64,000 nt of DNA from Pipra filicauda (lineage: Eukaryota > Chordata > Aves > Passeriformes > Pipridae), in NCBI RefSeq assembly GCF_003945595.2, contig NW_024104345.1, positions 558,001 to 622,000 of the forward strand, given 5' to 3'. A program made the translations under genes and the position numbers. Shown one piece after another: positions 25,999 to 39,960 of the stretch; positions within the stretch are counted from its first letter, which is position 1, and each line of letters begins with the position of its first letter. The notes under the pieces are model-generated. The model saw only the letters and a program-made list of their open reading frames with translations, was not told the origin of the DNA and did not search any database.

Positions 25999-26085
25999 GT
26001 AGAATCATATAATATTTTTTGTTAAAAGGGCTCTGGGAGGGCACCTGGTCCAATATGTCCCACGCCAACAGTTTTCTTAAAGAGA
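25999..26085 (-). mobile_element. CR1 LINE 3' fragment (minus orientation)
   Basis: The segment begins tagaatcatataatat and continues through aagggctctgggagggcacc and tggtccaatatgtcccacgc. This follows the minus-strand layout of the CR1 3' end (tail, then 'ggaaggggctctggaaggtcacctggtccaacccc'). Only about 90 bases can be followed. Confidence 0.75.
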
Positions 26086-29000
26086 GGGATGACTTACTAC
26101 CAGAAAGGGTCTTGTGTGGAAAACAGTTTATATACACAATTTGGGTACAGTCCTCAAGAAAAGAAGGTGCACAATATTTTATAACAGTAGATTTAGAATT
26201 GTTACAGAAAATGAAATTTATTTCAAGTGAACATGTTCACAGTGTCCTGAGAAAAGTGACTTTCTACTCCCATTCAAAATTTCATTGGTTTTTATCAATG
26301 TATGATACTGGATTTCAAGTGTTATAAAAATAACTTGTAAGTCTGGCAGACAAACCCATCTTGTGAGTATATATGAAAGAGATCCCTAATTTCAGTACTG
26401 TTTTGCAGATCTAAAGATCACCTGGGGATATTGCATTTTATTCTAGGCGGGTTATGAGGTTTTTACCTTTCTATCCTGCCTGTCTAAATTACATATTAGG
26501 ATAAGAAAGAAATGATCTCTTCCTTTTCTCCTCAGTAAAACCTATCACAAAATGAGTTTTGCATGTATGAAATGTTCTCACATGAATATTTTAAGCCTAA
26601 GAAAATTACTGTAAAACACTGGTTAAGCAACAGAGATTCAAAACGTGTTTGACTGTAATTTGTAATGATTGATTCATAAAAAAATTGACAAACATTTCTG
26701 AAAATTCCAGAGTTGCCCTTACATTGATAATTTTTCTGTCTGAATTTGCAAAGTGTAATTCCTTTTAGAGTCTTTTCATGAAGAGGGGGAAGTGATTTCT
26801 GATATAATTTTAGGGGAATGATATCAGAAAGTCATTAACTAGCATTTAGAGCCTATGATTCAGACTACAACTCTATAATCTCAAAATTTAATATGGTTTT
26901 AATTAAGGTTTTTATTTCAGAACACACATAATTTCTTCTTGCAAATTATCCATTATTAGTGAATCATTCTTTAAATGGTATGCATTATAAATCCTGATTT
27001 TTGAGAACAGGTGATCTTGACTTTCTGGCTGCAAGCTTTTCACCCTCCATCATATTTGCTTATTCCTGTGGGATGCTGAGAACACTCAGCTCCCTCTATC
27101 TTTCAGACAGCTGAGCTCTGTGTGTACTTAGGTTCTTTGATTAAAAGTTTGTTCCTTCGTTTGCTTTGTGCTCCCAAAGGCTTTTCTTCCAGGCAGCTCA
27201 CATTCATTAAAGACTCTGTGGAAAACACAAGGGACAAACTTAATTGAGCAGTGCCAGTCCAGAATAGCAATGCACATTCAGTGAGAACAGGGTGCAAGAC
27301 AGGAGGCATCTTGGGAATTGTAAACCATCACCAGGGCCCTCAGAGGCAGTTGCATTTGCTGGAGATAGCAGAGCCTATCAGGGGATATTGCATCTCTCTT
27401 TGTAGAAACAGTGATTTTAAAGGTTACTGTGTATCTTTCCCATTACAAAATATCACACTACTCTTGAACTCTATACAGTATACAGTGTAGTCTTCACTCC
27501 ATTACTTATTTTAGATAGTTTGGGGGTTTTTCTGTTATAACCGAGATGGGCTTTGGTCCTGTTTCTACCGAGGTATACCAAGTTCTGCCATCCACTTTGG
27601 CAAAGGGAAAATTGGATTAAAAAATCCTTAACTGTGTACTGTGTACTCAATACATATACTGTATTGGGTAGTATATGTACTATCTAGTGCAATAAATACC
27701 TCATTGATAACTAGCAAGTATCTTTACATGTAAATTAGAAATGAAGTATAATGCAATTATTCATCTCTGATCTAAAATATTTACACTCTTAATTGAAATA
27801 GAACTACAAATGTGATTTGCAAAAACCTATCATAAATACTACTTAATTAAAAAAAGAAACCAAACACAAAAATAAGAAGATAAGCAGATATCCTTATAAG
27901 GTGATTCAGCAAAGAATGTTTGATCGTGGTGAAACAAATTCTGCATCTATTGCCCACATGACTTTAAGGAACTACAGAATTAGGATATTTAGTTCTAAAT
28001 GTAACTTTTATTAAAGTTCTCTATTTTTCCTTAAGGGCTGGAATTCTTCTCTGTGGAAAAAGCCATTGAATATGACATATATTATAAAAATACTTGTTCT
28101 AAGTAATTACAGTAGAAACTGCAAAGCTGTTTTTAATCAACATAAAAATATCTTTAAAATAGGCACGGTATACATAAAATAGGAAATTAGACATCTATGC
28201 GTAGAAGCACCAGTTTTTGGTGCAGTTTTTCCATTTTTGCAGGGAAAGAGATTATTGCAGCTTGTACAGGAGGCCAGACTCGTGAGGTAGCAAGTAGAAC
28301 CCCAACTCAAAAAAAAGTTTGAAGACTCCTGAATGCAAAAAACTCAATCTGATAACTACCAGTGCTGCTGGGGATGCAATCAGGTCACTGTTTTGTTTCA
28401 TAGATTTTTTTTTTTTACCTGTTTTCTGAAGAAAGATGGATTGAGACTGCTTTCTTCTTCCCATAGAAAGGAGAGATGATGGAAAAGGTTGTTTTAAGCC
28501 ATTTTTGAAAGAGAAGGAATTGGAATTTGGTGTGTTTTAGAATCAGAATGGATGAAGTATAAAGCTGAGACTCTTAGGGAGTCAAAAAGATCTTGTTTAA
28601 TTTTTCATTTTATGATATGTGTCTAACATTTTAAAAAAATTCCTTTAATGGCACATCCCCAAATACATAAGCTGATCTCTGGAACTTCCAGAATCTACAC
28701 TACAATGAAAATTTCAAATTAAGAGCCCAAATATCATATTATTTCTACTTTAGAAAGTTTTTCAATATCTATAGAAGCCATTTCTGCTCCCTATATTATT
28801 GAAGCAACCACTGATGTTTGGTGGGTTAGGCATATGCTAATGCCTCTGTCCTGCAGCCTTACTTGTAAAACTAGGAGTTGTTTCGAAGTCTATTCAATTT
28901 TTAACTGAATTTCAGAGACATTAAAGCATTTTTTTTATTTTTAATTGGAAGACTTATCACTGCTCTGGTGAGTTTAAGAACAGAAATAGCAAAAGCTTGG

Positions 29001-29937
29001 TTGAGTGGCAGTGTTTTTGAAGGATCCCAAACCAATCTGTTGTGAAGGCAGTGCTGGCTGAGTTTGATTACAGGTAATATTGACAAAGGCTGAATATACT
29101 GTTGAGCTTTCCACTTCTAACTCCTTATTTTACTACCAGAAGCCCAAAACCTCATAGGATTCGGTCACAGAAACTTTTTTATATGTTGTTAGTTAGAACT
29201 GCAACCAGCACTGTCTTGCAGGGATGATTGATATGGCCAGTTAAATCACAGCATGTTAAATGCAGTTGACATTTTTGAAATATTTCTCCACAGTCTCACA
29301 TTTGTCCTGTTCTCAAGAACAAACTTTTAACTCTCGTGCTCTTGGACATGATATAAATAAAAGGTGAGAGTGAGATTCTAGGGAGAGTTGAAAATAAACT
29401 GAATAAGTTTGCAAAGAATCCCGCATGGAAAAATTGTACAGAGTTCAAGACAGGTGAAGACAATACTATTCTTAGTATTTAACTGTTTCATTCATTTTTG
29501 AGTGGTGAATGACAGCCTTTGAATAAATGACAAGTGAACTTTTTTCTCAGATACCAAGGTAAGAGTGTGATTTTTCATGAGTGAAACCCAAGAATCTTCA
29601 GACTTTACAGTTTCTTCAATCAATTTGTGTACAATTTAAGATTATATTTTCATCAAAAGTACTCTTAGTGGCAAGGCAGAATAAGACTTAAGTACCATAT
29701 AGCTCGAATATTTAATTGCCTCCTCAGAGCTGTTATTGAAGAAAGTATGCAAGGACTCCTAACAGGCTTTTTTTTTTTTTTAAGTCATTGTTTTCTGTAG
29801 TTTATTTCATTCCTTTCAGAAATTACACATGGTTTTGCCACTCAATTATGTTCGATGATGTGAATTTACTGTGTTCTAAGGGCATAACTTGCCTAAGCTC
29901 AAGGTCCTGTTTCCATGCCAAGAAGATGATTTTTATT
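26086..29937. other. Noncoding stretch, nothing recognised except a hairpin
   Basis: No exon, RNA gene or transposon was recognised. The inverted repeat at 27651-27679 is listed separately. A T-run lies at about 28409-28417 and a 14-base T-run at 29768-29781. Confidence 0.55.
27651..27679. repeat. Perfect 10-bp inverted repeat, 9-base loop
   Basis: The arms tacatatact (27651-27660) and agtatatgta (27670-27679) are exact reverse complements around gtattgggt. An alternative smaller pairing, caatac with gtattg, shares the left half, so two hairpins compete. The arms are AT-rich and probably only weakly stable. Confidence 0.8.
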
Positions 29938-29986
29938 CATAGAATCACAGAATGCTTTGGGTTGAAAGAGACCTTAAAGATCATCT
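29938..29986 (-). mobile_element. CR1 LINE 3' tail fragment (minus orientation)
   Basis: The segment reads catagaatcacagaatg, then ctttgggttgaaagagacct, then taaagatcatct. This is the minus-strand form of the CR1 3' end (tail, then 'gtttgggttggaagggacctttaaagatcatct'). The match stops after about 50 bases. Confidence 0.85.
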
Positions 29987-32900
29987 CTGATTTTGCTAAG
30001 CTACAATGTCATGATATATTAGAGGTCAGTAGACCTCTAGCAGAAATCTCCTGATGCTGAGTAAAGCTTATAAAAGCAATGCTAAGAAATGTTTCTTTCT
30101 GCAGCAGAAGTGTGCTGTTGGGTATTTCAATGACTGTGTCTAAGATTCATTCCGTTGAAAGTTTCAAAATGCAGTTAGGTTGTAACATCTACATTTGCTA
30201 TTTTTTCATTTCTTTCAGCATCTTGTCTGGTAGAAAAGCACTGTCTTCTCCAAAAGCATTGACTTCAGTCTCCCATGGCTGGTCATTTGATGAAACAGGT
30301 TTATTATGTAGGCTCTGAGTAAGAAACCAAAACAGTAACAAAAAGAAAGCAGATTGGCAGTTGCTATGGCAATGCCATCCTTTGTTAGGGCTTGATATAA
30401 GTCTTAGGAGCTAAGGGAAATGCTTGGAAATGGTAATTATTTTTTTTGAAGGGAATGTAATTTTCCATTGCGAACGGAGATTATGAAGTCAGCAATTTAA
30501 CTGATGCAACTGGAATCTAAATTTTATGTTATCCATTTCTTAAGGGGGGGACATATTTTCTGTAAAATAGTTGTATTGTTATCTGCAAATCCAATTATGT
30601 AGTGTCAAATTTTATTTCAGATTATTGACTTCCCAAGTGTATATTGGTGACAATTATTAATAATATTATCTGAGCAAACACAAACCCAATAAAGTGTGTA
30701 ATTTGTTGCAAGAGGTCCATTAATTTCAATATAAACCATGGTGCTAAAATAACTTAACTTTTCCAAGAACCTGAGAGGAAATCATTAAGTGAGTTTTGGG
30801 ACACAGCTTCGAGGCATGATCTCTGGGCATGTTCCTGAACATGAGATGAAGTTGCAACAATGTGGTATTTATCCATACTGGACATTCAGTAGATAGTCAA
30901 GGACTTCCAGACTAGAAGTTTGATACCAAGCCATTTTTTTCTGCAGAAGAAGATTCTGGTGACAATGTGCATACTACTGCTGCTAAGCTTTCGAAACAAG
31001 GGTCTTGAGTAGACTAATGGAGTATGTGAGAATACTCTTCCCCATTTATTGTTCCAATTACACTGGCTACAGCACAGACATCTAAAGACTCATTTATATA
31101 TTGCTTTCTTACTCTGAGACTCTCCTCATATTAGAACTTATTAAGCATTTTCCAATGAAGGATTTTTTTATATTTCTATGAATGGATATTGAATAGATTT
31201 TGGGGTTATTTGGGAAGTGTAATACTCAAAATTCTCTGTAGAAACTGCAGTACAACCACAGCACATCCGTTGTGTATCACTTGATATTTGCTTCCAGTAA
31301 AGTTGAATTTGTAGGAGATAATATTTGTTTTCATGAAGAACAGTAGATTCCTACCTTCTCTCTTAAAATCAGCACATTTATAAGAAAATTTAAATTTTTA
31401 CCATTTGGGAATTGTTGCATTCAATACCCTGTATTTTCTAACACAGATGTAACATTGAGGAAGATACAATGAAATGGCCTCACTGCTGTGGCTGTAAAGA
31501 CAAAGGAAACATTCTAGGAAAATAAAATAAGAGTGGAGAAGACAGACATTTAAAAAAATACCAACAGAAAAAAAGACATGGGGTTTAGCTAACAGCTGAG
31601 TTACTGGACAGCCTGAAATGAGCCTGCAAATTCAACCCAATAATTATCTGGCTTTCTTGTTTCTTCAGGTTCTCTGCAAGTAGATTTTACTTGAAAGTAC
31701 ATTGAAGAGGTAAGCTAATAGTAATTTTTAGAACCTCATTTTAATTAAAATATCTTTCCACTTTAGAAGGCATTTTTTTAAAATAAAAAAACCCATCAAA
31801 TTTTGAATTGTGCTTTTGTTTCATGCCAGAGTAGTATTCTAAATGGACCTTCAAAGAAGAAGGATACTATAAACCACTATCTTCTTATCTTGATCCAAGA
31901 GATTATGATTCACAAAAAAACCAAACACAAACACAAAAGGGAAGAAATTAATTAATTGCAAGAAGGAACACTTCAAAGGCTGAACATGATGTCTTTCTCT
32001 CATGTTAATACTAGTTCATTCTGATTCACACAATGAGACAAAAAGCAGCATTCTTGTGTGCTTCAGTTCTGAGGTACATAGGAGTATTGGATACCTGTGT
32101 GGAGAGAAGGCTCTTCATGCATGTGGATGCATTCTTCCTCTGAGGAGGTCTGTCTCCTCATTGTCACCGAATGTCTAAGAAACCTCAGCCCTTTAGCTAG
32201 ATGGTTAAAAAAAGTGTAAATAACCTCCAGGTGCTTCATAGAGTCATATTTCTGAAATTAGGGGTTATTATCCTAAAATCCCCATATACTTGCAGTATAC
32301 TGGGAGGTTTCCAGGGCCGACTAAACAGCACTCTTGGAACAACTAATACCCACTTTTTGTTTGTTATGGGGTATTAATTAACCTCAGAGATGACCCAAAG
32401 ATGTGCATAACCTGCTTGCACAAGTTTTTATACCCTGGTCTGCTCTGTAGGGAATGCCCAGGCCTGACTGCGGGCTGCACTTGCCCAGTAAGTGACCCCA
32501 AATGTAAAAGATCAGATGAGTCCCTGCCTGGGGACTGTGAGCTGGCAGCAACAGAGGTGTTAATAGCACTTTGCAGCTCTGAGAATCCATTAGGAGACCT
32601 CACAAAGAATATTTCTCTGAAAGAGATCATCTGACCGGGAGCCTGCAGCAGAGCTCTTAGAGCTCCCAGGGAATTACGTTGCATGATGATGTTTGTAGAC
32701 TTTTTGAATAATTCGTGTTGTAGAGACGCACCTCCAAAATGAGTCTAGAGGAGTACTTTCTTAAGGGTCTGAGGAGGAAAAGATCTATTCAATTGTGTTG
32801 ATTAGCATTTTATAAAGTTTTTGTTGTATTATCATCCAGGCAGTAATTTTTTATTGGTTATTTGCCATAATCCATTGAAACATCTTAGTACAGTGAAGCA

Positions 32901-35727
32901 CACAAGTGCCAGTGTTGGTGGGAGCACTTCGTCCTCTGGCTGCGTTACAGGTTCCTCACAAACTGGAAAATATATACAAGAATGCAGATTTTTCTTTCCC
33001 TGTCATGGTCACAAACTTGAATATGCTGAACAGACAAGTTTGAAAGGGACTGCGATATTCAAGCCAGACACTGAAGGGCACCTTTAAGTCTATACAATTT
33101 TACCAGTTTTCTTTGCCATCTGTCTCACCTGAAGGTGCAGAGGTGAAGGAGGCCAGACAATTCTAACAAGGAGACTATAAAAGTAACTGTAACACTGGAG
33201 AGTGAGGTTTCACCTCTGCAGTTCTACATAGGGGTGACCCTGTGCACTAATCCAGAGTAAGACCTGGTACTGAAGACTAGTCTAAACCTCTAAGAGACTG
33301 TGCTCTGCAGCAGTACTCAAGGTAGGGCTTTAAGGCTTATTTGAGTCTTCTCAGTCAAATGCAATTGGCTGCAGTGTGCAACAATTATTCCTATCGCAAA
33401 CACGACACACACATTGTCATTTTTCCTAGCATCCTAAAATCTGGCAAAGCAATACTCACGTTCATTGAGGGTGACCCTATGTGCCACGACAAGGGATGGA
33501 AACATTCTGAGCTGTAGCCTGCATAAGCAAGGAGGCTCAAATCCTTCTGGCATCATCTGTAATGGAAAAAGAGAAGAAAAAGTAAGGATGGAGCAAGTGA
33601 AAGAGCCAATGAGTGGAAGAAAACAAAGCAGTGTGAGGTGTTTTGGAGCATCTAAATGTCTTGATGCAAGAGCACCAGCTCCATGACATTATCTTCCCTG
33701 CCTTGGATAGTGTAGGTTGCCAAAGTGAGACACGGATTCTAGCAGCTTTGAGAGAAAGAAAGCAGGAATAGGCAGGATTTCCCCGCAGACAGATACTTTC
33801 TGAGAAATTAAACCTCTTTAGTTCTGTAGGTTTTTCTGTGATAATGTAATTCTGATACAGTTTTACAGTGTGATAAGCTTGGAGAGAGCAGGGATTTCAC
33901 AGTAAATGGAGGTACAGTGAAAGTGCCTTGTAAGGTTCACAACCCATATATCAATGTATTTAAAAACCCAAGTAATTTTGGATGATATCTTACATTTTAA
34001 TGTATTAGTTAAAATATGGTTCATGGTCTAAAATTAAACAGCCTAGAGTGATCATATGGCAGAGGATAAAATATTCATCTCATTTTAATTACAGACCTTA
34101 AACATAAAAGATTTATACCTAGTATTGTTGCATTCTGAAAAAATATTGTACTGTAATTCTGGAGGGCTATGTGAGTAACATCCACTCTAGGATTTAAAAA
34201 TATTATTTCCTAGCCTTCACAAATGCATTTTGTGTTGTATTCAACTTTTTCTTTCCTATGTAAAACAAGCAAACTAACAGTACACTTCTCACTGAGTGGT
34301 ACAGAGAATCATGGTACAGAGAATTTCCATATTAAAATGTACATTTGCAACAATACTACATAAGTAATGGAAGACAATGCTTCCCTCCCTGCAAAGCACA
34401 TACACACAGTAGAAAACCCCCTTGAAGTCTACACAAGGAAAATGTGAAAAATAGCCTAGAGAAGAGTAATCAGAGGTAAGGTCATACCAGTTTTCAAACA
34501 AGCAAAAGGTTTTTTAAGAAGAGGCATTCTGGGTCCATCCACTCTGTTATTCTAAATGTAACACCCTCAGAGGACATAAAAAAGCCTGTAATTTGTACCA
34601 AGCAACATCAATCCACCTTCGTTATGTACTCCCTGCTCTGTTTATTGGACATCTTAGATACAGCAGTTCTAAATTATGGTGAGACTACATTGGCTGGGAG
34701 CTATCATGGAAAAAACATTGTTATGAGAGAACTAGAAAACCTGCTTAACTTGAAACAAGGACAGCTCCCACCCTACCTATGATTTACTATTAACTGCAAT
34801 GACATCAAGGTTTCCTGACTCAATAGCTTTTGAAGCACAAGTTTCTGGCCTCTCAATGGCCATAAAAAGCCATAATAATATTATAATAGGATTTTAGATT
34901 AGAGAAAGGAATATAGTAAGCAAGTTCAAATACCACTGGGCAGGTTCATCATAAGAGAATATATGGCTGTAGAAAAAAATATCAAGAAATTAAAATATGT
35001 GTAAACATAAACTTAATGCTTGTAAAGGATAGGATGCAGTCAGATAAGCATAAAGAAAGCTATTGCCAAACACCTCAGCCTTTTGCTACCTCTTTTTAAA
35101 GTCCAGAAGTGATGATTTAAGCATCAGGCCTAGCAGACAAATGAAAATGTTAAGGGGTGTTAGATGTAGATCCTTTTCCTCATTTTATCTTTTCATTATT
35201 GCAGACAGATGTTATTCATCTTGAGCATGCTTGTTTAATTTTGTTGCACTTATGGTGCTTCCTTTACATTTTTTTTGTCATGTGAGTAGCTTCTTTGTAA
35301 TAGCATCAGCTTCTGGGTCTGTTTTATGCTCAATTTATATTCAATTCTGAACCTTTACAAAAGCTAAAATATGTTGGTTTCAACTGGCACTGAGTATTAG
35401 GTTCTGGTTCTGCAAAATTATGATGTTATATTATTCATACTTTAAATAAACCTGCAGAAAGTAATACACGAATATTACTTTTTCGTAAAAGCAATGTAAA
35501 CCAGAGTTCTGACTTGCTTTCTAATATGGGGAAGAGGAGAAGGGTACACTTTTGCTGGTTTTTTTTAGTATTTGATCTTGACTGTCAATCAGATTGTTAC
35601 CATGACCATCTTTCCTTCAGTCTTGTCATCAAAGCAGATGGCATTCTACTTTTCATTGTTTCTCTAGTTTTCTGTTCAAAATGCTATAAATTAAATGAAA
35701 TTGAATGTATTTCTTTTATCAAGACTC

Positions 35728-35750
35728 TTTTTTTTGGGGGGGAGGGGGTG
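35728..35750 (+). repeat. T-run followed by G-run
   Basis: Eight or more T followed by GGGGGGGAGGGGGTG. The G-rich part could contribute to a G-quadruplex only with few or irregular tetrad tracts. It is a mononucleotide-type low-complexity site. Confidence 0.6.
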
Positions 35751-37530
35751 TTAATTAGCTATTTGATAAGCCTCCAGCCACTTTGATTCTATTCTCCTTC
35801 CTCTCCTTGTAAAAATCAGCAAAATCAAATGGAAACCTACATTTGTGTCACAGGCTGGCATTGAAGGTCCTAAGTTGTGCTTTTCTGGTGTCATGAAGAA
35901 CAGAAGAGTTTGAGCAACCCTTTCCCTCCTACAGGAAATAAGAATTTCTCTAGCAATAGATTGCTTGCTAGGCAAGGATAAGTGAGTGTTCTGACCTGAC
36001 TACCAGTTCATTTCATGCAACCCTTTGAACTACTTGCATTTTTGGAGTGAGGAAAATGTATTAGTTGTGCACACCCCAGGTGACAGAACAACTTGTGTGC
36101 AATGGACTTCTGGAGCAGATGTGCATGTGGCAGCATTCCTGCTCCCCTGCCTTCTCTGAAGCAGTTGAGGTAAAACTTGATCTTGCATCCAGTTAAACAC
36201 ATCCAGCTGTTAATAATCAAAAAATGGCAGTTCTACGGGCTGCACCCAAAGCTATAGTTGCAACCACTACAACAAGAGGGGAAAGACTGCACAATCTCTG
36301 TTTATAGACAGTCCTTTGGCTTTTCCCCATTCGCATACCAAACCAAGTAAACTGCTCTTAATCTTAACATCATCAATCTGAACTGGAAATTAGACCTCGT
36401 CCATTATTTATGAGGATGGGTGGAAAGTAAATAATCTTTTTTAGCATTAAATTCCAAATTTGGAGAGAGATATGCTGGTTTTGGATGATATGGCACAGAG
36501 AAATAAATCTTACTGCTCTCCCAATTTAACACGTCGGATTCTGAAGACACAAAAGTGGTTTTATTTTCTGCAACCCATTTGATTACTTCTGTCTTTTGGT
36601 CTTACTTGTTAATGCATTTAGGCTCTGTTGTTTTGCAAGAGACCAAAGTAAAGCTTGAGTATACTATCAAGATGGAATAAGGAAACTATAAGCCCTAAGC
36701 CTCCTTTCAATTATACCAATGTAAAAGAAAAATTAAGTGAAATTACATTTCCCTGGTGTGAGACCTGCTGACAGCAATATGCCTTTGACTAAAAATCTAG
36801 TAAAGTTAAAGATAGTTGGTGGATTTGTTGTTCACTGTGGGCAATGGCAGCACCTGCTTTTCCATTGCCAATACCTAGCCATTAGGCCACTATAAAATCT
36901 GCTGCTAGTTAGTCTGTCATTGCAAGTCTGGTGCTTTGATATAAAGGAGAAAACAAAATGGGCCAATAAAGTGGTTGTTTGCTAGGCAAGTTTTAGGGAG
37001 TTCTTATTTAACAAGAAGAGACATTCTTTCTCCAGTCCTTCATGGTGTTTTTGTTCCCTCTTTCACCCAGTGTCACTTTTAAAGTCTTGTTTCCCGAGTG
37101 ACAATGGAAAGATTTATCCTCTTGTAAAGAAATAAGGACAACTTCCCTTAACTGAGCTCCAGGCTGCTTTCCTTGTTGCCATCACCCTGCAACCACTTTG
37201 TATGAAATGGTCCATATTTACAATCCAGTATGATGTGTTTGAAGCTATTGACCCTAGAAAAATAAGCTAGCATTTCCATTTAACCACTACCCTTGAGGAT
37301 TCCACTTTGCATCTTATGGTTCATTGTCCACACAGAAAATTGAGCTTAAAAAAAAACATACAAAAGGGCTGGATACAGAAGTGTAGAGCAAAAGACTTTC
37401 TTGCATATCTCAGCATATCTCAAAGTGCTTTCTGGGGATGCTGACGTAAATTCAAACAGAAAGTCATTTTCTAAATGTCAGTGATGTAGCACAGTCCCAA
37501 CTATGCCTTCAATTTTTCTAAGTAATGCTG

Positions 37531-37597
37531 GTTTTCTTCTCTCTCCACCGCCCCCTTCCCACTGCCACCTCTCCTCCTCCCTTTCCATTCTGCCATG
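37531..37597 (+). repeat. Pyrimidine-rich low-complexity tract
   Basis: Sequence dominated by C/T (cttctctctccaccgccccc and following). The overlapping plus-strand frame at 37503-37802 is a composition artefact. Confidence 0.6.
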
Positions 37598-39539
37598 TTT
37601 AGTTTTGATCCATCAGTTTGTTCTCCCTTTTTGCTTTCCTCAGGGAAGCTACAGTCAGGAGTGTAGCCTGGAGTCATTTAGTTCCTTTTTGCAAGATGTT
37701 ACCTGTAAGAGTATATCAGTATCAGAAAGATATTTTTCTACTCCATTGTGTGGTTTTCCCCACGCACTACTTCCATTATGGAAGAATTCATTAGCTGACT
37801 GACTCCTATCTCTTTCCTCACAGAGGCTGGTAATGTTATCTATCAGCATTCAGTTTAAATCCCAGTCCTACTCAATGTTGTATGGCCATGAAAGAGCAGG
37901 CTAAGGCTATGTCTGTACTGAAGGATAGTGAGATCAAGCAGGAGGAAATTGGGTCTTTGTTCAGGAACTATGAATTCCTTATGTCCAGCTCTATGTGCTT
38001 TTGAGAGAAGAAGTTAATAGTTTCCTCACACACAGTAGGGCTTATCTTCTGGTAATGAAAGTGAATGTTGATTCATTGACATCACTGGAGCCATTTGGAT
38101 CAAAACCAATTGAGGATCTGGCCCTGTAACTCTGCTTTTCCTTGCCTTTTCTCATGGAGAGGCTTCCAGTCAGAATACACTGGCAGCAGAGATGGTTTGT
38201 CATCACTGTTCAAAAAACAGAGATGTTGGTGAGAAGCACTGCAGAGCAGGGCATACCTGAGTTGCAGAGACCATCAATATGGGCTTGAAAACCCTTGCTG
38301 CAGATGTCCACCAGCTTAAACACAGCTCAGAGCCATATTGTGCCAATGTATGTTCTCAGAAGCCAATGGCTATCTCCACATGTGACTGGAGCATATGGAA
38401 CTGTCATCTCAGTTAGAGCTGTTTTGGGAAGTGGTAAGGGTTACTTGGCTGAGATCTACCCTGCTGCTATCTAGCACTTACTGTGATGTAAGATTATGTA
38501 TCAAGGAGGGAGTTATCTTTGCTGGTGTCATCGTACTGCTGCTCTGAAGCAGCAATGAAAACTGCTAAGAGGTTTGCTTAGGCAAACTGCATATACACTT
38601 CCCCAAAAATACAAAAGAATGGTGATTTCATTAGTCCTTCTAAGAGGTGAGAGTCAAAGGACTGACTAAAGAAAATGCATGCAGATTGCTTAGGGCTAAG
38701 CTTTTTCTTTGTAGTGTTCCGGTCTCTAAAGACGACTACGATTGCCATACAGAAGGGTAGAAAAGGTGCAGCCCAGCAGGAAGGTTTGACTCCATTCTAG
38801 TGGGTTTTTTGCCCTGTGGCTTGAGGCTCTTCGCCAATAAAATCACTTAAGTTCCAGAAACATAATCAGCAGATTCATCTTTTATCCATTCTTTCAGGAT
38901 CAATAAACCATTTGCATTTGAAATGTTAGTAAATTCTTAGTCCATCTGCTTAATTTTAGACTGGCTGCAAGGTTATCAACTGCAACCTTTGGTATGCACA
39001 TGGGCTTAAAACCTATGCTGTCAGGGCCATTCCTTCTCCAGATGTATGCAAGTTACTTTACTTCACTAGTTCCATCAATTTAATAATAAAAAACATGTTA
39101 TGTGTGACTATTGTAGATTTTCAGCTGATGATATTGAGGGTATTAGCTGAACTCTTGCTTCTATTTACTACTTAGCAAATATATTTTGCTGTATATTGGA
39201 AATGTCCTTCTCTTGATGCCACCAGCACAGATATAGGCTGATAAACAAAGATGCTAAAAGGTCTTGAAATAAATTTGGAACCTGTATAAAATTATGTCAT
39301 AACTATCACATATAAGGTGCCATATATACATTATTTACACAACTAGTTTATGTTTCATACTTCCGAAGTCCTTTAGCTAAAAGTTTTGAAAGTGAGATCC
39401 TATAATCTGGCGTTTACAGCTGTAATCAGACACATAAATAAAAGTGTGTGACTAAATAAATAAAGGTAAATAGCTTGCTATTTATTTTAGATTCACAGCT
39501 TTCATGATGACTGCTGATTTTGCAAATAACATTTCTTAC

Positions 39540-39960
39540 ACAGAACAGCTACAGCAGGTCAGACAAGAAGGCGACCTTCCCTGCTATCTTTGGCAATGTC
39601 TAATAGGAGATGCTTTAGAGAGAATATTAAACAATGACAAGCATACACTGGCACTACTATCAGTACATCCTCCCAACTTCTGTCTGTTTAACACATTAGA
39701 GGCACCTCTTAGATTGGAGTTTGCATCTGTGTTAATATTTGATAGCCATTTAAGGATTTTTCTTACATGAACTTATCTAGTAGTGCTTTGAATCTCTCCA
39801 CAAATGTGTTCTTCTGTGGCCATGAGTTCCACTGCTGAATTATTTATTGTGTTAAATTGTTCTTCTCTTTTGTTTCTTACTTAAGTCTCTACCTTTAAAA
39901 AAAGTAGTGTGGCAAGCTTGATCCCTCCTGTTCTCTAATTATTGCTTCAATATTTTAAGA
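39540..39960 (-). mobile_element. Ancient, highly diverged CR1 LINE 3' region (minus orientation)
   Basis: The plus strand carries blocks in the order expected for the reverse complement of an old sauropsid CR1 3' region: cagcaggtcagacaag, gcaatgtctaataggagatg, gatagccatttaaggat, catgaacttatctagtag, ggccatgagttccactgctg and ttgttcttctcttttgtttc. I know this series from CR1 copies abundant in turtles and crocodilians ('gggtcagaccaaaggtcc...aatagccattgatgg...gagttccacagtttaattatg...cttccttttgtttg'). The order is kept, but substitutions and small deletions are many. This suggests an insertion older than the songbird CR1 copies nearby. It is not coding now; the plus-strand frame at 39504-39770 is accidental. 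Confidence 0.75.

Larger units (their letters stand above)
29987..39539. other. Long noncoding stretch, nothing recognised
   Basis: More than 9 kb without a recognisable exon, RNA or transposon. GC-richer patches occur at 32400-32660 and 38060-38480, but their open frames (up to about 106 codons) contain no known domain. T-run/G-run and pyrimidine tracts are listed separately. Confidence 0.5.
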
